From Rhodospirillaceae bacterium (GTDB lineage Bacteria; Pseudomonadota; Alphaproteobacteria; UBA8366; GCA-2717185), in NCBI GenBank assembly GCA_018660965.1, contig JABJJH010000492.1:1-7778 (forward strand): a stretch of 7,778 bases of DNA. Direction: 5' to 3'. The notes below the pieces were generated by a model that had not been told where the DNA came from, did no database searches, and saw nothing but the letters and a program-made list of their open reading frames with translations. A program made the position numbers and the translations under genes. Below, in pieces: positions 5,814 through 7,778 of the stretch; within the stretch, counting starts at the first letter, position 1; each line of letters begins with the position of its first letter.

Positions 5814-7037
5814 CTATCCCATCGCGCTGTAATCGACCGGCTTATTGAGGTCGATGAAGCCGCCCGCTTCGGGCATTGGATATTTCAGTCCCGTCGCGCA
5901 ATTGAACAACATGACGCGTTCGTCCTTCGAGACCTGGCCCGACTTCAACGCCTTCTTGAACGCGGCCAGGGTCGCCGCCCCTTCCGGGCATAACAGGATG
6001 CCGTCCGTCTTGGCGCATTCTTCCTGCGCCGCGTTGATCGCATCGTCATCCACGGCGATGGCGAAACCACCACTGTCACGCACCGCGTCGAGGATGAGGA
6101 AATCGCCGATCGCGGCGGGCACGCGAATGCCGGACGCAATGGTGTGGGCGTCCACCCAGGGTTCGGCGTGCCGGGACCCTTCCTCGAACGCCTTGACGAT
6201 GGGCGCGCAGCCTTCCGCTTGCACCGCCACCATGCGCGGACGCTTCGAGCCCATCCAGCCGATGGCTTCCAGTTCGGCGAACGCCTTCCACATGCCAATC
6301 AAACCGGTGCCGCCGCCCGTGGGGTAGAAAATGACATCCGGCACGTCCCATCCCATTTGTTCGGCCAGTTCCAGGCCCATGGTTTTCTTGCCTTCGATCC
6401 GGTACGGCTCCTTCAAGGTCGAGGTGTCGAACCAATTCATAATTTCTTTGCCTTCGCCCACGATGCGACCGCAATCGTTGATATAGCCATTGGCCAAATA
6501 GGTGTGCGCGCCCTGCAGCGCAATTTCACGCACATTTACCTGCGGCGTGTCTTCGGGACAGAACACATAAGATTCGATCCCGGCCGCGGTGCAATACGCC
6601 GCCATGGCGGCCCCGGCGTTACCGTTGGTCGGCATCGCCATGCGTTTCACGCCCAGTTCCTTGGCCATCGACACGGCCAACGCAAGACCGCGCGCCTTGA
6701 ACGACCCCGTCGGCAGGCGCCCTTCGTCCTTGATGAGAATGTCGCCGCACCCCATGGCGGATTGCAGCCGGGGCGCGGGCAGGATCGGCGTCATCACTTC
6801 ACCCAGGCGCACGACGTTTTCAGCCTTGCGGATTGGCAGGAATTCCCGATAGCGCCAGAATTCCGGCGCCCGACGCACCAGATCGTCTTTTGAAACCGCT
6901 TTGCCCAGCGCCTCCAGGTCATAGCGCACCAGCAAGGGCTTGCCCGCTTCCGAAAGGCCCTGCAGCGTGTCGGCCGCGTAATGCTTGCCGGTCTCGCTGC
7001 ATTCCAGATGGGTGACGAAGGTCGGTGTTTCGCTCAT
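5814..7037 (-). CDS. thrC: Threonine synthase (fold-type II PLP enzyme)
   Basis: This 407-residue enzyme is predicted to convert O-phosphohomoserine to threonine in the cytoplasm. The N-terminus (HLECSETGKHY, 10-20) matches the short zinc-ribbon-like start of the plant/archaeal-type threonine synthases, but only one Cys of the usual pair remains. The PLP lysine is in LPTGSFKARG (K114). NGNAGAAMAAY (138-148) is the asparagine loop that contacts PLP, PTGGGTGL (239-246) the phosphate-binding glycine loop, and CPEGAATLAAF (350-360) the C-terminal cofactor region. The ATG at 7035-7037 has AAGGA eight bases upstream. It follows the old yellow enzyme gene after 31 bp, so the two are probably co-transcribed. 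Related fold-II enzymes such as threonine dehydratase or diaminopropionate ammonia-lyase are possible but fit the N-terminus less well. The thrC symbol assumes it is the functional threonine synthase; a paralogue is possible. Confidence 0.85.
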   Translation of the reverse strand: MSETPTFVTHLECSETGKHYAADTLQGLSEAGKPLLVRYDLEALGKAVSKDDLVRRAPEFWRYREFLPIRKAENVVRLGEVMTPILPAPRLQSAMGCGDILIKDEGRLPTGSFKARGLALAVSMAKELGVKRMAMPTNGNAGAAMAAYCTAAGIESYVFCPEDTPQVNVREIALQGAHTYLANGYINDCGRIVGEGKEIMNWFDTSTLKEPYRIEGKKTMGLELAEQMGWDVPDVIFYPTGGGTGLIGMWKAFAELEAIGWMGSKRPRMVAVQAEGCAPIVKAFEEGSRHAEPWVDAHTIASGIRVPAAIGDFLILDAVRDSGGFAIAVDDDAINAAQEECAKTDGILLCPEGAATLAAFKKALKSGQVSKDERVMLFNCATGLKYPMPEAGGFIDLNKPVDYSAMG

Positions 7038-7045
7038 GTCGATTT

Positions 7046-7050
7046 TCCTT
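7046..7050 (-). promoter_or_regulatory. Ribosome binding site of the threonine synthase gene
   Basis: AAGGA on the minus strand lies eight bases before the ATG and directly adjoins the last copy of the 13-bp tandem repeat. Confidence 0.6.
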
Positions 7051-7089
7051 GTGAGTCAGCGTTGTGAGTCAGCGTCGTGAGTCAACGGC
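7051..7089 (-). repeat. Three tandem 13-bp repeats spanning a stop codon
   Basis: Read on the minus strand the units are GCCGTTGACTCAC (7077-7089), GACGCTGACTCAC (7064-7076) and AACGCTGACTCAC (7051-7063). All three share TGACTCA. The TGA stop of the old yellow enzyme gene (7069-7071) is the TGA of the middle unit, and the last unit abuts the ribosome binding site of the next gene. Confidence 0.85.
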
Positions 7090-7778
7090 AGTGTCGGCGC
7101 CGGGGAAATAGGTGGACGGCGTCATGCCCTTCACCGATGTGGCGCGTTTTTCCAGCCAGAAATCATAGGCCGGGGGCGTCGTCTTGAAGGCGCCGTCCAC
7201 GCCAAGCTTCAAGGCCGCGTCCAGCGTCCAGTTTGGATTGTGCAGGAACTCCCGCGCAATCGCGATCAGGTCCGCCTGGCCGTTTTGCAGAATGCCCTCG
7301 GCCTGATCTGCATGAACGATCAAGCCAACGGCCATGCTCATCACGCCGCCATCGCGTTTCAGGCGCTCCGCATAAGGCACTTGATAGCCATACGATACAG
7401 GGCCAGCGCTGATAACGGGCGAGCCGCGCATACCGCCAGATGAACAGTCAATCACATCCACGCCCATTGGCCCGACGGCCTTTGCCACATTGACGGATTC
7501 ATCGGGACCAAATCCGGCGTCATCCTGCACCGAGAGGCGGAGGAAGAGCGGCTTGTCCTCCGGCCAATAGAGCCGCGTTTCCTCAACGATCTCCATCAGG
7601 AAGCGGCGGCGGTTTTCTTCCGATCCGCCATATTCGTCATTACGCGCGTTGGAGGTCGGCGACAGGAATTGATGCACTAGATAGCCATGGGCACCGTGCA
7701 GTTCCAGCGCCTCATATCCGGCTTCTTCTGACCGCCGAACGCCCTGGCCCCACATCTTCACGAGGTCTTGGACCTCGG
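7069..7778 (-). CDS. NADH:flavin oxidoreductase, old yellow enzyme (YqjM/NamA type), partial (5' end beyond the window)
   Basis: The frame is open to the window edge, giving about 236 residues, the C-terminal two-thirds of an enzyme usually near 360 residues. It is an FMN-dependent ene-reductase of the TIM-barrel old yellow enzyme family, which reduces activated C=C bonds with NAD(P)H. The HGAH motif (codons at 7687-7698), followed by GYLVHQFLSPTSN, holds the paired active-site histidines that bind the substrate carbonyl or nitro oxygen. NDEYGGSEENRRRF is the classic following segment. VGLIVHADQAEGIL and GQADLIAIAREFLHNP are the FMN-phosphate-binding C-terminal motifs of the YqjM/xenobiotic reductase A branch. 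The N-terminal active-site Cys/Tyr region is outside the window. The last residues (DTAVDSRR) are encoded within a 13-bp tandem repeat. The physiological substrate is unknown. It is probably the first gene in view of an operon with the threonine synthase gene. Confidence 0.92.
   Translation of the reverse strand, partial: EVQDLVKMWGQGVRRSEEAGYEALELHGAHGYLVHQFLSPTSNARNDEYGGSEENRRRFLMEIVEETRLYWPEDKPLFLRLSVQDDAGFGPDESVNVAKAVGPMGVDVIDCSSGGMRGSPVISAGPVSYGYQVPYAERLKRDGGVMSMAVGLIVHADQAEGILQNGQADLIAIAREFLHNPNWTLDAALKLGVDGAFKTTPPAYDFWLEKRATSVKGMTPSTYFPGADTAVDSRR

Noticed and set aside
6144..6893. 249-codon plus-strand frame inside the threonine synthase gene
   Set aside because: It is a GC-rich antisense frame full of Arg, His and Gly opposite a well-matched PLP enzyme. 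No independent evidence supports it.

Overview
The window looks like chromosomal DNA of an alphaproteobacterium, probably related to the Rhodospirillales. This is inferred from GC-rich coding DNA with AT-rich gaps, a GcvA-type LysR regulator, an alphaproteobacterial-style MetZ, and a FecR-RTX secreted protein. I cannot assign a genus. All large genes lie on the minus strand; one small gene is on the plus strand.

Region 1 (1-2988, minus) is one uninterrupted 996-codon reading frame that leaves the window at its 3' end. It starts at a TTG. It encodes a large secreted protein with a short conserved-looking N-terminal module, a FecR-type domain, a Gly/Glu/Asp-rich linker, and several arrays of RTX nonapeptide calcium-binding repeats. 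A haemolysin-type calcium-binding-related module interrupts the arrays. It is probably a type I secretion substrate, such as an adhesin or surface protein.

Region 2 (3177-5445, minus) holds metZ (O-succinylhomoserine sulfhydrylase, methionine synthesis) and, upstream of it, a GcvA-like LysR regulator. The gap between them carries a perfect 14-bp palindrome and a pair of 9-bp direct repeats spaced 22 bp apart.

Region 3 (5446-5813) is an AT-rich divergent intergenic region with a 16-bp inverted repeat close to the LysR start. It is followed by a 49-codon plus-strand gene with a good ribosome binding site and then by a strong hairpin between converging genes.

Region 4 (5814-7778, minus) is a probable two-gene operon. 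A YqjM/NamA-type old yellow enzyme, cut off at its 5' end by the window edge, is followed 31 bp later by a threonine synthase-like PLP enzyme. A 13-bp sequence repeated three times spans the stop codon of the first gene and the ribosome binding site region of the second.

MetZ and threonine synthase sit on the two branches leaving homoserine, but they are in separate transcription units here. I see no mobile element, CRISPR array, tRNA or rRNA. The nearest thing to an undescribed system is the LysR / palindrome / small-protein divergent module, together with the FecR-RTX protein.
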